DNA of 64,000 bases from CAVSUB01 sp963816725 (GTDB lineage: Bacteria > Acidobacteriota > Vicinamibacteria > Vicinamibacterales > 2-12-FULL-66-21), in the NCBI GenBank assembly GCA_963816725.1, contig CAWFMC010000004.1, positions 1-64,000 on the forward strand, read 5' to 3'. The notes under the pieces were generated by a model. That model ran no database searches and was not told where the DNA came from. It saw only the letters and a list, made by a program, of their open reading frames with translations. How positions within the stretch are numbered: the first letter of the stretch is position 1; each line of letters opens with the position of its first letter. The translations under genes were made by a program, and so were the position numbers. Shown piece by piece: positions 39,170-49,427 of the stretch.

Positions 39170-40506
39170 CCGGTACGAAGAAGCTGCTCATCGGGGTGGG
39201 GATCGTCGTCATCCTGGGGGCCATCGCGTTCGCCAACTTCAAGTTCAAGCGGGTCGAGGGGGTGACCGTCAACGTCGAGGGGGTCAAGGCCCGCGACCTC
39301 GAGGCGCTCGTCTCGGCGTCCGGCAAGATCCAGCCGAAGCGATCGGTCAATATCAGCGCCGACACCATGGGCCGGGTCACCGACCTCGCCGTCGAAGAAG
39401 GCGATCGGATCGACAAGGGGCAGTTCCTGCTCCAGATCGACCCCCGGAATCTCCGCTCCGCGGTACAGCGCAGCGAGGCCTCGATGCAGGCGGCACGCTC
39501 GTCCGCCGATCAGCTGCAGCTCGCGCTCGAGAGCGCCCGGGTCGCGGTCAAGCAGGCCGAGGACGCCAACCGGCGCCAGCAGGACCTCTGGGCGCGCGGG
39601 CTGACGACGAAGGAGACGGTCGAGAAGGCCGAAGCGGACCTCAAGATGCGCCAGGCCGACCTCCGCTCCCAGGAGCAGAACATCAAGACCCAGCAGCTCC
39701 GGATGCAGCAGGAGAACGCCTCCCTCGAGAGCGCCCGCTATGACCTGAGCAAAGTTCGCATCGAGTCGCCGATCAAGGGCATCGTCACTAAACGGAACAT
39801 CGAAGAGGGTGAAACGGTGGTCATCGGCACGATGAACAACGCCGGGACGGTGCTGCTGACGATCGCCGACATGTCGATCATCGAAGCCGAGGTCGAGGTC
39901 GACGAGACCGACATCCCGACCGTCAAGTTCGGCCAGATTGCCAAAGTCACCATCGACGCGATCCCCGGCAAGACGTTCACCGGCAAGGTCACCGAGATTG
40001 GCAACAGCCCGATCACCACGACCGGAACCGCGTCGACCCAGGCCACCAACTTCAAGGTCGTGGTGACGCTCGATACCGAGATCCCCGAGGTACGGCCCGG
40101 GTTCACCTGCACCGCGGAAATCACCACCGCGACGCGCAAGAACGTGGTCTCGGTGCCGATCCAGGCGACCACCGTGCGCGAGATGGTGGTCGACGAAAAG
40201 GGTGACGTCGTCCGCGAGAACCCCGACGCCTCCAAGTCGCGGGCCGGCGCGGTGCAGGCCTCCGAGCTCAAAGCGGGTCAGTCGCGCAAGGAGCTCGAAG
40301 GCGTTTTCGTGGTCCGCGACAACAAGGCGCAGTTCGTGCCGGTCAAGACCGGCATCGCCGGCGACAAGTATTTCGAGGTGCTATCCGGCGTCAAGGCCGG
40401 CGACAACGTGGTGATCGGGCCGTTCGCGTCGGTCCGGGAGTTGACCGACAACGCGCCGGTGAAGATCGAGGCGCCCACCACCCGGACGACAGCGGTCAAG
40501 AAGTAG
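39166..40506 (+). CDS. Periplasmic adaptor (MacA/HlyD family)
   Basis: 446 residues: N-terminal anchor (about 5-22), barrel-sandwich halves around GRVTDLAVEEGDRIDKGQ and IKGIVTKRNIEEGETV, a long coiled-coil hairpin (about 95-190), then beta-barrel and membrane-proximal domains. The segment about 335-375 (VVDEKGDVVRENPDASKSR) is an insertion. It would link an inner-membrane FtsX-type permease to an outer-membrane duct. It starts inside the Yip1 stop (ATGA) and is 18 bp before the first permease. Confidence 0.9.
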   Translation: MTGTKKLLIGVGIVVILGAIAFANFKFKRVEGVTVNVEGVKARDLEALVSASGKIQPKRSVNISADTMGRVTDLAVEEGDRIDKGQFLLQIDPRNLRSAVQRSEASMQAARSSADQLQLALESARVAVKQAEDANRRQQDLWARGLTTKETVEKAEADLKMRQADLRSQEQNIKTQQLRMQQENASLESARYDLSKVRIESPIKGIVTKRNIEEGETVVIGTMNNAGTVLLTIADMSIIEAEVEVDETDIPTVKFGQIAKVTIDAIPGKTFTGKVTEIGNSPITTTGTASTQATNFKVVVTLDTEIPEVRPGFTCTAEITTATRKNVVSVPIQATTVREMVVDEKGDVVRENPDASKSRAGAVQASELKAGQSRKELEGVFVVRDNKAQFVPVKTGIAGDKYFEVLSGVKAGDNVVIGPFASVRELTDNAPVKIEAPTTRTTAVKK

Positions 40507-40524
40507 TTCGGCTTTCGCGCGCAC

Positions 40525-41748
<1,224 letters not shown>

Positions 41749-41761
41749 CGGACGACCACGT

Positions 41762-43063
41762 ATGGCGACGATGCGCGCGGGATTGTTCGGAGAAATCGTG
41801 TCGATGTCGATCGACACGCTGCGGACCAGCAAGATGCGTTCGGCGCTGACGGTCCTCGGCGTCGTCATCGGCATCACGTCCATCGTGGGCATGACGGCGC
41901 TGATTCGCGGCTTCGATGAGTCGCTGCGCGATTCGATCCGTGCGCTGGGCCCGAACACGGTTTTCGTGCAGAAGTTCAGCGCCCTGAGCTTCGCGTCGGG
42001 CAAGTCGTTCCTCGAGGTCGCCAAGCGTCCCAACATCACCCGCGAGGACGCCCGCGCGGTGGCGAGCGGCTCCCCCTCGATTGGCGTCGTCGACGTCTGG
42101 CTCGGGGGCGGCGGCAACGAGCGGTCGCGAGTGTATTACGGCCACGAGAAGACCACCCAGATCGGGATCCTCGGCGCGACGGAGAACTTCTCCGCCGTCA
42201 ACTTCATCAAGCTGGAGCTCGGGCGGCTGTTCACCTCCGCCGAGGTCGAACACCGCCGCCAGGTCGTCGTGCTCGGGCAGAACCCGTACCTCTCGCTCTT
42301 CCCGAACACCGATCCGATCGGCAAGAAGGTGCGCATCGGGGCCAACGAGTTCACCGTCATCGGGGTGTTCGGCAAGCGGCCCAGCCCTGGAGGTTTCGGC
42401 GGCGCCGACGACTTCGTGGTCATCCCCTACACCGCGCAGGAAAAGTTCTACGGCAAGGTGCAGAAGATTCGCTACACCGGCGGCCAGCTCACCAATGCCG
42501 CGGTGCGCAGCGCGATGATCGCCATCGTGCCGAACGAGAACGCGACCCGCGAGCAGGCGATGGCCGAAGCGGAAGCGGTGATGCGGATCCGCCACAACTT
42601 GAAGCTCGACGAGCCGAACGACTTCGACCTCGTCACCCAGGACGCCATCCTGAAAGTGTGGGATCAGTTCAGCCAGGCGACGTTCCTGGCGCTGGTGGTC
42701 ATCAGCTCGATCGCACTCATGGTCGGCGGCATCGGGGTGATGGCGATCATGATGATCTCGGTGACCGACCGGACGCGCGAGATCGGCGTCCGCAAGGCGC
42801 TCGGCGCCCGCCGCCGCGAGATCCTGTGGCAGTTCCTGATTGAAGCCGCATTCCTCACCTCCGCCGGCGGCATCCTCGGGATCATCCTGGGGAGCAGCAT
42901 CGGCCTGCTGGTCCACTGGATCTCGGGCTTCCCCATCTCCCTGCCGTGGTGGTCGTTTGCCCTCGGCATCGGCTTCTCCGCCAGCGTCGGCATCTTCTTC
43001 GGCCTTTTCCCCGCGATCAAAGCATCGCGGATGGATCCGATCGAAGCGCTCAGATACGAGTAG
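41762..43063 (+). CDS. FtsX-type ABC permease 2 (MacB-like, no ATPase domain)
   Basis: 433 residues, clear paralogue of the previous gene: TLRTSKMRSALTVLGVVIGITSIV, periplasmic domain, DRTREIGVRKALGARRREI and MDPIEALRYE. It starts 14 bp after the first permease. Two such proteins probably form a heterodimer. Its periplasmic domain has Gly-rich loops (WLGGGGNER, PSPGGFGG). Longer frames upstream read through the first permease and are rejected. Confidence 0.92.
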   Translation: MATMRAGLFGEIVSMSIDTLRTSKMRSALTVLGVVIGITSIVGMTALIRGFDESLRDSIRALGPNTVFVQKFSALSFASGKSFLEVAKRPNITREDARAVASGSPSIGVVDVWLGGGGNERSRVYYGHEKTTQIGILGATENFSAVNFIKLELGRLFTSAEVEHRRQVVVLGQNPYLSLFPNTDPIGKKVRIGANEFTVIGVFGKRPSPGGFGGADDFVVIPYTAQEKFYGKVQKIRYTGGQLTNAAVRSAMIAIVPNENATREQAMAEAEAVMRIRHNLKLDEPNDFDLVTQDAILKVWDQFSQATFLALVVISSIALMVGGIGVMAIMMISVTDRTREIGVRKALGARRREILWQFLIEAAFLTSAGGILGIILGSSIGLLVHWISGFPISLPWWSFALGIGFSASVGIFFGLFPAIKASRMDPIEALRYE

Positions 43064-43548
43064 GCGCGGTCGCGCCGCCGCGCGCCGAAGGCTTGCGCCA
43101 CTCATCCGATCGGTCGATACGCCGAGGAGCCCGTCCCGGCAGAGCGGCCGCTCGCCGGCAGCCCACCTCCGCGAGTCGGGACAGCGGTCTCGGCTCGCAC
43201 ACTGACGCTGCCGCGTCGGCTAAGGGATGGTGTTCACGTCGGTCGTCAGGCGCACTGATGCGCCGGCGGTCCTCAGCCCTACCCGGATCACACGGCCCGA
43301 AGCCGCCGCGCCGAATCGCCTCACCCGCTGTCCGGCTGCGCCGTGCGTCGCCTCGCTCCGAGGGCTGCCGCCGAGCAGCGGCTCCGCCCGGCCGGGCCGA
43401 TGTGCCGGACGGCGCTGCGGTCGACGCGCCCTGGGACTCGCGTGATTCGCGACAGCTGTAAAACCCGGCCGCAGCGTGAGGACCGCGCTGGGTTGGGGAC
43501 CCAGCGCGGGTCGCGGCTCCCCAGGCGAAGGGCGGGTTTTTCCACGCG
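43064..43548. other. Spacer with strong inverted repeat, no gene recognised
   Basis: 485 bp with no coding signal. A hairpin GACCGCGCTGGGT-tggg-ACCCAGCGCGGGTC at 43481-43512 has a 13-bp stem with a one-base bulge, and a smaller GGCGCA-ctga-TGCGCC is at 43249-43264. Neither is followed by a U-tract. They may end the FtsX operon or be remnants of an element. Confidence 0.5.
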
Positions 43549-43809
43549 ATGTCCGAGGGCGCGGCGACCGGAGTGCCGTGCGGCGCGAGAAAACCGACCG
43601 TCGATCGCCGCTCGTCTCGCAGCAGCTGCGGGCTTGCCTTGGGCCTGGCCAGCGAACTTGAGTATCATCTCCTTCTCGCTCGTGATCTGGCCCTGCTGCC
43701 CGAGCCTGAGTACGCCCATCTGGCTGGTCTCGCGAGCGAGGTCAAACGGATGCTGAGCGGCCTCGCGACGACGCTCAGTTCCGACGTGAAGCTGAAAGCT
43801 GACGGCTGA
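43549..43809 (+). pseudogene. Four-helix-bundle (23S intervening-sequence-type) protein fragment
   Basis: The frame ending at 43809 contains LASELEYHLLLARDL and YAHLAGLASEVKRMLSGL, matching the last two helices of the four-helix-bundle/S23 family (also the bAvd group of diversity-generating retroelements). The normal N-terminal half (about 60 residues ending NIAEG) is absent; only MSEGAATG recalls it. The last codons (VKLKADG) are supplied by a heptamer array. No 23S gene or retroelement is nearby, so it is most likely a relic. Confidence 0.5.
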
Positions 43810-43823
43810 CAGCTGAGAGCTGC
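43789..43823. repeat. Heptamer array AGCTGAA/AGCTGAC, 5 units
   Basis: AAGCTGA twice, CGGCTGA, CAGCTGA, GAGCTGC in register, covering the 3' end of the four-helix fragment and its stop and ending 28 bp before the EF-G-like ATG. Confidence 0.92.
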
Positions 43824-43850
43824 CGCCCCTCGGCTCGGAGGGCATTCGAC

Positions 43851-45950
43851 ATGAAGGTTTACGACGCCCAGAACCTGAGAAATGTCGCCTTGGTCGGCCA
43901 TAGCGGCTCCGGCAAGACGCAGCTGCTCTCGACGCTGCTGTTCGATGCCGGAGCTGTCAATCGCCTCGGCCGCGTAGACGACGGCACCTCGGTCACCGAC
44001 TACGACGACGAAGCTATCGCCCGCAAGCACACCCTCGCATCCGGTCTCGCCTGCGCCGAGTGGAACAAGATCAAAATCAACGTCATCGACACGCCCGGCA
44101 TCGCCAACTTCCTGAGTGATGCGCGGGCCGCGCTGCGGGTCGCGGACGCGGCGCTGGTAGTGGTCGACGCGGTCTCCGGGGCCGAGGTCTCGACCGAGAA
44201 GATGTGGACGGCGGCCGACGAACTCGGGCTGCCGCGGCTGATCGTCCTGAACAAGCTCGATCGCGAACGCGCCAGCCTCGAGCGCTCCACCGAGTCGCTC
44301 CGCGCGGTGTTCGGGCGCACGGTGATTCCGATCCAGCTGCCGATCGGCTCGGAGCGGGATCTGCGTGGCGTGGTCGATCTCGTCTCCATGAAGGCGTGGA
44401 CCTACGCGGGTGACGCCAGCGGCAAAGCGACCGAGGCGGAGGTCCCGGGCGACCTCGCCACCGCGGCGCAACACGCGCGCGAGGCACTCATCGAGATGGT
44501 CGCCGAGGCCGACGATGCGCTGATGGAGAAGTTCTTCGATGCCGGCACGCTGTCCCAGGAGGAACTGGTGGCGGGGCTGAAGCGCGGCGTCGCCGCCGGC
44601 CGCATCTTCCCGGTCCTGTGCACGTCAGCGACGATGAACATCGGCATCCAGCCGCTTCTCGACGCCATCATCGCCTACGTCCAGCCGCCGAGCGAGCGGC
44701 CGTTCCCCGGGAAGAACCCGGCGAGCGAGGAAGTCGCGCCGATCAGCGCCGGCGACAGCGGGCCGGCGGCGGCGTTCGTGTGGAAGACGGTGGCCGATCC
44801 GTTCGCGGGGCGCATCACCCTGTTCAGAGTCCTGTCAGGCGTCCTCAAATCTGACTCGACGATCCAGAACGTGACGCGCGAAGCGCCGGAGCGGATCGGG
44901 CATCTGGTCGTCCTGCAGGGGAAGACGCAGACGGCGATGCCCGAGGTCAGGGCCGGCGATCTCGGCGCAGTCGCCAAGCTGAAAGACACCCAGACCAGCG
45001 ATCTGCTCGCGGAGAAGGGCTTCACCGCGCGGGTCGCGCCGATCTCGTTTCCCGAGCCGGTCATCTCCTACGCGATCGAGCCCAAGGCGAGAGGCGATGA
45101 GGAGAAGATCAGCACCGCACTCCATCGCCTCCAGGAGGAGGACCCCAGCATCAATTACACGCGCGACGCGCAGACCAAGGAGCTGCTGCTCGCCGGCCAG
45201 GGGCAGTCGCACATCGAGGTCACCGTCGCCAAGCTGAAGCGCCGGTTCGGCGTCGAGGTCACGCTGAAGCTGCCGCGGATCCCGTATCGCGAGACGATCA
45301 CCACGAGCACCGAAGCCCACGGGCGACACAAGAAGCAGACCGGCGGGCACGGTCAGTTCGGCGACTGCAAGGTGAAGTTCGAGCCGCTCGCCCGCGGCAG
45401 CGACTTCGAGTTCGTCGACGACATCTTCGGCGGATCTATTCCCCGGCAGTTCATTCCCGCCGTCGAGAAGGGCCTCCAGGATGCCCGCCTGCGCGGGTTC
45501 CTGGCCGGCTACCCGATGGTCGACTTCCGGGCCACCGTGTTCGATGGCTCGTACCACCAGGTCGATTCGAACGAGCTCTCGTTCAAGATGGCCGCCTCGC
45601 TGGCGTTCAAGGACGGCATGTCACGGGCCCGCCCGACGCTGCTCGAACCGGTCATGGACGTCGAGGTCTACGCCCCGAGCGACTACGCCGGGGACCTGAT
45701 GGGCGATCTGAACAGCCGCCGCGGACGGATCGGCGGGATGGACTCGCGCGGCGCCACGACCATCATCCGCGCCAAGGTGCCGATGTCCGAGATGCTGACC
45801 TACGAGCAGCACCTCACCTCCGCGACCGGCGGCCGCGGCTCGTATCACATGGAGTTCTCGCACTACGAAGAGGTGCCGTCGCACCTCCACAGCAAGATCA
45901 TCTCGGCGGCGAAAGCCGAACGGGGGCACGAGCCTGCTGAAGAGGTCTGA
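43851..45950 (+). CDS. Elongation factor G-like GTPase (EF-G paralogue)
   Basis: 699 residues with GTPase motifs G1 GHSGSGKT (about 16-23), G3 DTPG, G4 NKLD and the EF-G domain order II-V (GGSIPRQFIPAVEKG in domain IV; RGRIGGMDSRG in V). It differs from canonical EF-G: the G1 serine-rich loop, and the switch I region does not carry the usual RGITI. This matches the EF-G-like/EF-G2 group whose role is unsettled (a back-up translocase, or recycling/stress function). GGAGG lies 11 nt before ATG. True fusA is at the right edge. Confidence 0.92.
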   Translation: MKVYDAQNLRNVALVGHSGSGKTQLLSTLLFDAGAVNRLGRVDDGTSVTDYDDEAIARKHTLASGLACAEWNKIKINVIDTPGIANFLSDARAALRVADAALVVVDAVSGAEVSTEKMWTAADELGLPRLIVLNKLDRERASLERSTESLRAVFGRTVIPIQLPIGSERDLRGVVDLVSMKAWTYAGDASGKATEAEVPGDLATAAQHAREALIEMVAEADDALMEKFFDAGTLSQEELVAGLKRGVAAGRIFPVLCTSATMNIGIQPLLDAIIAYVQPPSERPFPGKNPASEEVAPISAGDSGPAAAFVWKTVADPFAGRITLFRVLSGVLKSDSTIQNVTREAPERIGHLVVLQGKTQTAMPEVRAGDLGAVAKLKDTQTSDLLAEKGFTARVAPISFPEPVISYAIEPKARGDEEKISTALHRLQEEDPSINYTRDAQTKELLLAGQGQSHIEVTVAKLKRRFGVEVTLKLPRIPYRETITTSTEAHGRHKKQTGGHGQFGDCKVKFEPLARGSDFEFVDDIFGGSIPRQFIPAVEKGLQDARLRGFLAGYPMVDFRATVFDGSYHQVDSNELSFKMAASLAFKDGMSRARPTLLEPVMDVEVYAPSDYAGDLMGDLNSRRGRIGGMDSRGATTIIRAKVPMSEMLTYEQHLTSATGGRGSYHMEFSHYEEVPSHLHSKIISAAKAERGHEPAEEV

Positions 45951-45958
45951 CGCCTGTC

Positions 45959-46007
45959 ATGGCAGATGGCAGATGGCAGATGGCAGATGGCAGATGGCAG
46001 ATGGCAG
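45959..46007. repeat. Heptamer array ATGGCAG, 7 perfect units
   Basis: Seven identical ATGGCAG copies starting 8 bp after the EF-G-like stop and followed by ATGATGATG. This is the most uniform array in the window, so probably the youngest. Its partner arm is at 46108, and the rplQ terminator lies between them. Confidence 0.97.
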
Positions 46008-46037
46008 ATGATGATGACCCCGGTCGCGGCAGGCCTG

Positions 46038-46079
46038 TAAAACAAAAGGCCGGAAACGTTTCGCAACGTTCACCGGCCT
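46038..46079 (-). terminator. Intrinsic terminator of the ribosomal operon
   Basis: Stem AGGCCGG...CCGGCCT (46047-46079) with an inner AACGTT/AACGTT pair. On the minus strand the stem is followed by TTTTGTTTTACA. It is 62 bp beyond the rplQ stop. In the other direction the stem is preceded by the A-rich tract, so it may also stop transcripts from the EF-G-like gene weakly. Confidence 0.85.
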
Positions 46080-46107
46080 CTGTCGTTCAAGATGGCGAGG
46101 GTCTTAC

Positions 46108-46135
46108 ATCTTCCCTCTGCCATCTTCCATTTGAG
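46108..46135. repeat. Heptamer array, right arm near rplQ
   Basis: ATCTTCC, CTCTGCC, ATCTTCC, ATTTGAG in 7-bp register. CTCTGCCAT is the reverse complement of the ATGGCAG unit at 45959. It ends 5 bp from the rplQ stop codon. Confidence 0.8.
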
Positions 46136-46140
46136 ATTTT

Positions 46141-46773
46141 CTACGATCCCCCCGCCTTCCGCGGCGTCGAGGTCTTCGCGCCCTTGCCGCGGGTGTCGGC
46201 GCGGCTCGGCTTGGCGCGGTTGTCGCGGGGCTGCCGGGCCTTCTTCGGCGTGCCTTCTTCGGCGGCCTCCCCTTCGGCGGGTTCGGCCTTCTTGCCGCGC
46301 AGGCGCTCGGCGGCGGCGCGCAGGCGGCCGCCGACGCCCTTCGGCTTCGCCTTGGCCTCTTCCTGCGTGTCCTTCTCCGCGTTCGGGTCGTACTCGGAGC
46401 CGACCAGCTCGATCTGGGCGACTTCAGCGCTGTCGCCGCGGCGGTAGCCGAGGCGGAGGATGCGGGTGTAGCCACCCGGCCGGCCCTCGAAGCGCGGTGC
46501 GATGGTGTCGAACAGCTTGCTCACGACCTCGCGGTCCTGGATGTCGCGCAGGATCAGACGGCGGGCGTGCAGCGACTTGCCCGCTTCGGCGCCGGCGACG
46601 CCGCGCTTGGCCAGGGTGATGATCCGCTCGACGAACGGCCGCAGCTCCTTGGCCTTCGGGACCGTGGTCTCGATGTGCTCGTGGAGCAGGAGCGCGTGGG
46701 CCTGGTTGCGCAGCATCGCGATGCGATGCTCGGTGACCCGTCCCAGCTTGCGATGACTGACTCGGTGACGCAT
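46141..46773 (-). CDS. rplQ: 50S ribosomal protein L17 with a basic C-terminal extension
   Basis: 210 residues. The first ~125 are standard L17 (MRHRVSHRKLGR, HIETTVPKAKELRP, YTRILRLGYRRGDSAEVAQIEL). The remaining ~85 residues are a Lys/Ala/Glu/Pro-rich tail not in the core family, probably disordered and RNA-facing. It is the last gene of the operon, followed by a terminator. The spacer to rpoA carries two 35-bp heptamer arms. Confidence 0.96.
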   Translation of the reverse strand: MRHRVSHRKLGRVTEHRIAMLRNQAHALLLHEHIETTVPKAKELRPFVERIITLAKRGVAGAEAGKSLHARRLILRDIQDREVVSKLFDTIAPRFEGRPGGYTRILRLGYRRGDSAEVAQIELVGSEYDPNAEKDTQEEAKAKPKGVGGRLRAAAERLRGKKAEPAEGEAAEEGTPKKARQPRDNRAKPSRADTRGKGAKTSTPRKAGGS

Positions 46774-46790
46774 TGTTTCTGATCCTTGCC

Positions 46791-46891
46791 GGCGCTCGGG
46801 GAACGGCGCTCGGCGCTCGGGTTTGCGTGATTCGAGTCAGCGGCGGCGTTCGCAACGAACGCCGACCGCCGAATCCCGATCGCCGACTTCG
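46791..46891. repeat. Heptamer element between rpoA and rplQ, two 35-bp arms
   Basis: Left arm GGCGCTC, GGGGAAC, GGCGCTC, GGCGCTC, GGGTTTG (46791-46825). Right arm GAACGCC, GACCGCC, GAATCCC, GATCGCC, GACTTCG (46857-46891). Each is five heptamers. The right arm ends at the base before the rpoA stop codon; the left arm starts just before the AAGGATC ribosome site of rplQ. Confidence 0.9.
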
Positions 46892-47875
<984 letters not shown>

Positions 47876-47918
47876 TGACACTGTCCTTTCGCGTTCCGGC
47901 TCGCACCCTGCGCGCCGG

Positions 47919-47980
47919 CCAGACCTGCCGTTTCGCTCTCCGCCTCCCACCGCAGGTCTGGAAGGCTGCGGGCGGAGAGC
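47919..47980 (-). promoter_or_regulatory. Interleaved inverted repeats upstream of rpoA (pseudoknot or switch)
   Basis: Two perfect 10-bp stems cross each other: CCAGACCTGC (47919-47928) pairs with GCAGGTCTGG (47952-47961), and GCTCTCCGCC (47935-47944) pairs with GGCGGAGAGC (47971-47980). In the minus-strand RNA this is an H-type pseudoknot with 6-9 nt loops, or two mutually exclusive hairpins. It ends 44 nt before the rpoA start. The alpha-operon leader of E. coli is also a pseudoknot, bound by S4, but at a different place. Confidence 0.8.
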
Positions 47981-47998
47981 TAGCACTTTGCTACTGAC

Positions 47999-48148
47999 GC
48001 TTCCAGCTGCCAGCTACCAGCTTCCAGCTAAACCCCTTAGCTGGGAGCTTGGTCGCGGAAAACTGGAAGGTCTTCCTCTTCACGTCTTCAAGTTTCCAGC
48101 CTCCGGCATCCGGAACCAAGCTGGAAGCCGGCAGCTGGAAGCTGGAAG
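47999..48148. repeat. Heptamer element between rpsD and rpoA
   Basis: Left arm CGCTTCC, AGCTGCC, AGCTACC, AGCTTCC, AGCTAAA (47999-48033). Right arm CTGGAAG, CCGGCAG, CTGGAAG, CTGGAAG (48121-48148), touching the rpsD stop codon. The centre also shows drifted period-7 units (48091-48118: AGTTTCC, AGCCTCC, GGCATCC, GGAACCA). Confidence 0.93.
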
Positions 48149-48778
48149 CTACTTCGAATACAACTCGACGATCAGCTGCTCCTGCACGGGCAGGTTGATC
48201 TGCTCGCGCGTCGGGAGCGACGTGACCCGGCCGGTCAGGGCGCCGGAGTCGAACGACAGCCACTCGGGGATGCCCCGGCCCTTGACCTCTTCGATCGCGT
48301 GCTGGATGGCGGCGTTCTGGGCGCTCGTGGTGCGCACCGTCACGACGTCGCCCGCCTTGAGCGAGTAGGACGGCACGTCGACCTTGCGGCCGTTGACGCT
48401 GAAGTGGCCATGGCGGACGAACTGGCGCGCCTGGGCACGCGAGGTCGACAGCCCGAGCCGGTAGATGACGTTGTCGAGCCGCCGTTCGAGCAGCTGCAGC
48501 AGCGTCTCGCCGGTGATCCCGCGCGTCCGGTCGGCCATCTCGAAGTAGCGCCGGAACTGGTTCTCCAGGACGCCGTAGATGCGCTTGACCTTCTGCTTCT
48601 CGCGCAACTGCAGACCGTACCCGACCAGCTTCGCCTTGCGCAGCTTGCCGTGCTGCCCCGGCGGCAGGTTGCGCTTCTCGATCGCGCACTTCTCCGTGTA
48701 GCAGCGCTCTCCCTTCAGGAAGAGCTTCATGCCTTCGCGCCGGCACAGCCGGCAGACCGGACCGATGTAACGTGCCAT
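48149..48778 (-). CDS. rpsD: 30S ribosomal protein S4, zinc-binding form
   Basis: 209 residues: MARYIGPVCRLCRREGMKLF with Cys9, Cys12, Cys26 and Cys31 makes the four-cysteine zinc form of S4. The S4 RNA-binding domain follows (RRLDNVIYRLGLSTSRAQARQF, in parts) to the typical C-terminus QLIVELYSK. Primary 16S binder and, in other bacteria, repressor of its own operon. The stop TAG is the first base triplet of a heptamer arm (TAGCTTCCAGC). Confidence 0.97.
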   Translation of the reverse strand: MARYIGPVCRLCRREGMKLFLKGERCYTEKCAIEKRNLPPGQHGKLRKAKLVGYGLQLREKQKVKRIYGVLENQFRRYFEMADRTRGITGETLLQLLERRLDNVIYRLGLSTSRAQARQFVRHGHFSVNGRKVDVPSYSLKAGDVVTVRTTSAQNAAIQHAIEEVKGRGIPEWLSFDSGALTGRVTSLPTREQINLPVQEQLIVELYSK

Positions 48779-48795
48779 TCTCTGTTATTCCTCTT

Positions 48796-48886
48796 AGCTA
48801 CCAGCTTCAGCTATCCGCTTCCGGCCAGAATCTCCCTGCCTCCGCGAGCCTTCAGCTGGAAGCTGGAAGCTGGAAGCTGGGAGCTC
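48796..48886. repeat. Heptamer element between rpsK and rpsD
   Basis: Left arm AGCTACC, AGCTTC (one base short), AGCTATC, CGCTTCC (48796-48822). Right arm AGCTGGA three times, AGCTGGG, AGCTC (48854-48886), reaching the rpsK stop. Centre 31 bp. Confidence 0.92.
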
Positions 48887-49342
48887 TTACACCCGCCGCC
48901 GCTTCGGCGGGCGGCAGCCGTTGTGCGGGATCGGCGTCACGTCGCGAATCGACTTCACGTCGATGCCGATCGTCTGCAGGGCCCGGATCGCCGACTCGCG
49001 CCCTGCGCCCGGTCCCTTGACCCGCACCTCGAGGCTCCGCATGCCGAACGCCTTGGCCGCGTTGCCCGCGGCAATCGCCGCCTGGGTCGCGGCGAACGGC
49101 GTGCCCTTGCGCGATCCCTTGAAGCCAATCCCGCCCGCGCTCGACCACGCCACCACGGCCCCCTCGGGGTCGGTGATGGTCACGATCGTGTTGTTGAACG
49201 ACGCCTGGATGTGCGCGTACCCGTGATGGACGACGCGCTTCTCGCCGCGCTTCTTGAATGCCTTCTTCTTGGCCGGCTTGCCGGCGGCTTTCTTGCCGCC
49301 TTCAGGCGGGGCGGATGCGTCGATCGGATCGTTTTTGGCCAT
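48887..49342 (-). CDS. rpsK: 30S ribosomal protein S11 with basic N-terminal extension
   Basis: 151 residues. The first ~38 are an Ala/Pro/Lys-rich extension (GGKKAAGKPAKKKAFKKRG); the core begins HHGYAHIQASFNNTIVTITD and ends IRDVTPIPHNGCRPPKRRRV as usual. Core residues for the 16S platform are intact. It is spaced from rpsM and rpsD by heptamer elements. Confidence 0.97.
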   Translation of the reverse strand: MAKNDPIDASAPPEGGKKAAGKPAKKKAFKKRGEKRVVHHGYAHIQASFNNTIVTITDPEGAVVAWSSAGGIGFKGSRKGTPFAATQAAIAAGNAAKAFGMRSLEVRVKGPGAGRESAIRALQTIGIDVKSIRDVTPIPHNGCRPPKRRRV

Positions 49343-49347
49343 AAAAC

Positions 49348-49427
49348 AGCTACCAGCTCCCAGCTTCCGGCTCCCAGTGTCAACCTCGGCTCAGTCGTGA
49401 GCTGGGAAGCTGGCAGCTGGAAGCTGA
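49348..49427. repeat. Heptamer element between rpsM and rpsK
   Basis: Left arm AGCTACC, AGCTCCC, AGCTTCC, GGCTCCC (49348-49375). Right arm AGCTGGGA (8 bp), AGCTGGC, AGCTGGA, AGCTGAC (49400-49428), overlapping the first base of the rpsM stop. The 24-bp centre is unique. Confidence 0.92.

Noticed and set aside
43064..43850. A mobile element or insertion sequence
   Set aside because: No transposase or target duplication; only a hairpin and a four-helix relic.
43851..45950. Calling this the housekeeping fusA
   Set aside because: GTPase loop and switch differ from canonical EF-G, and a canonical copy adjoins rpsJ.
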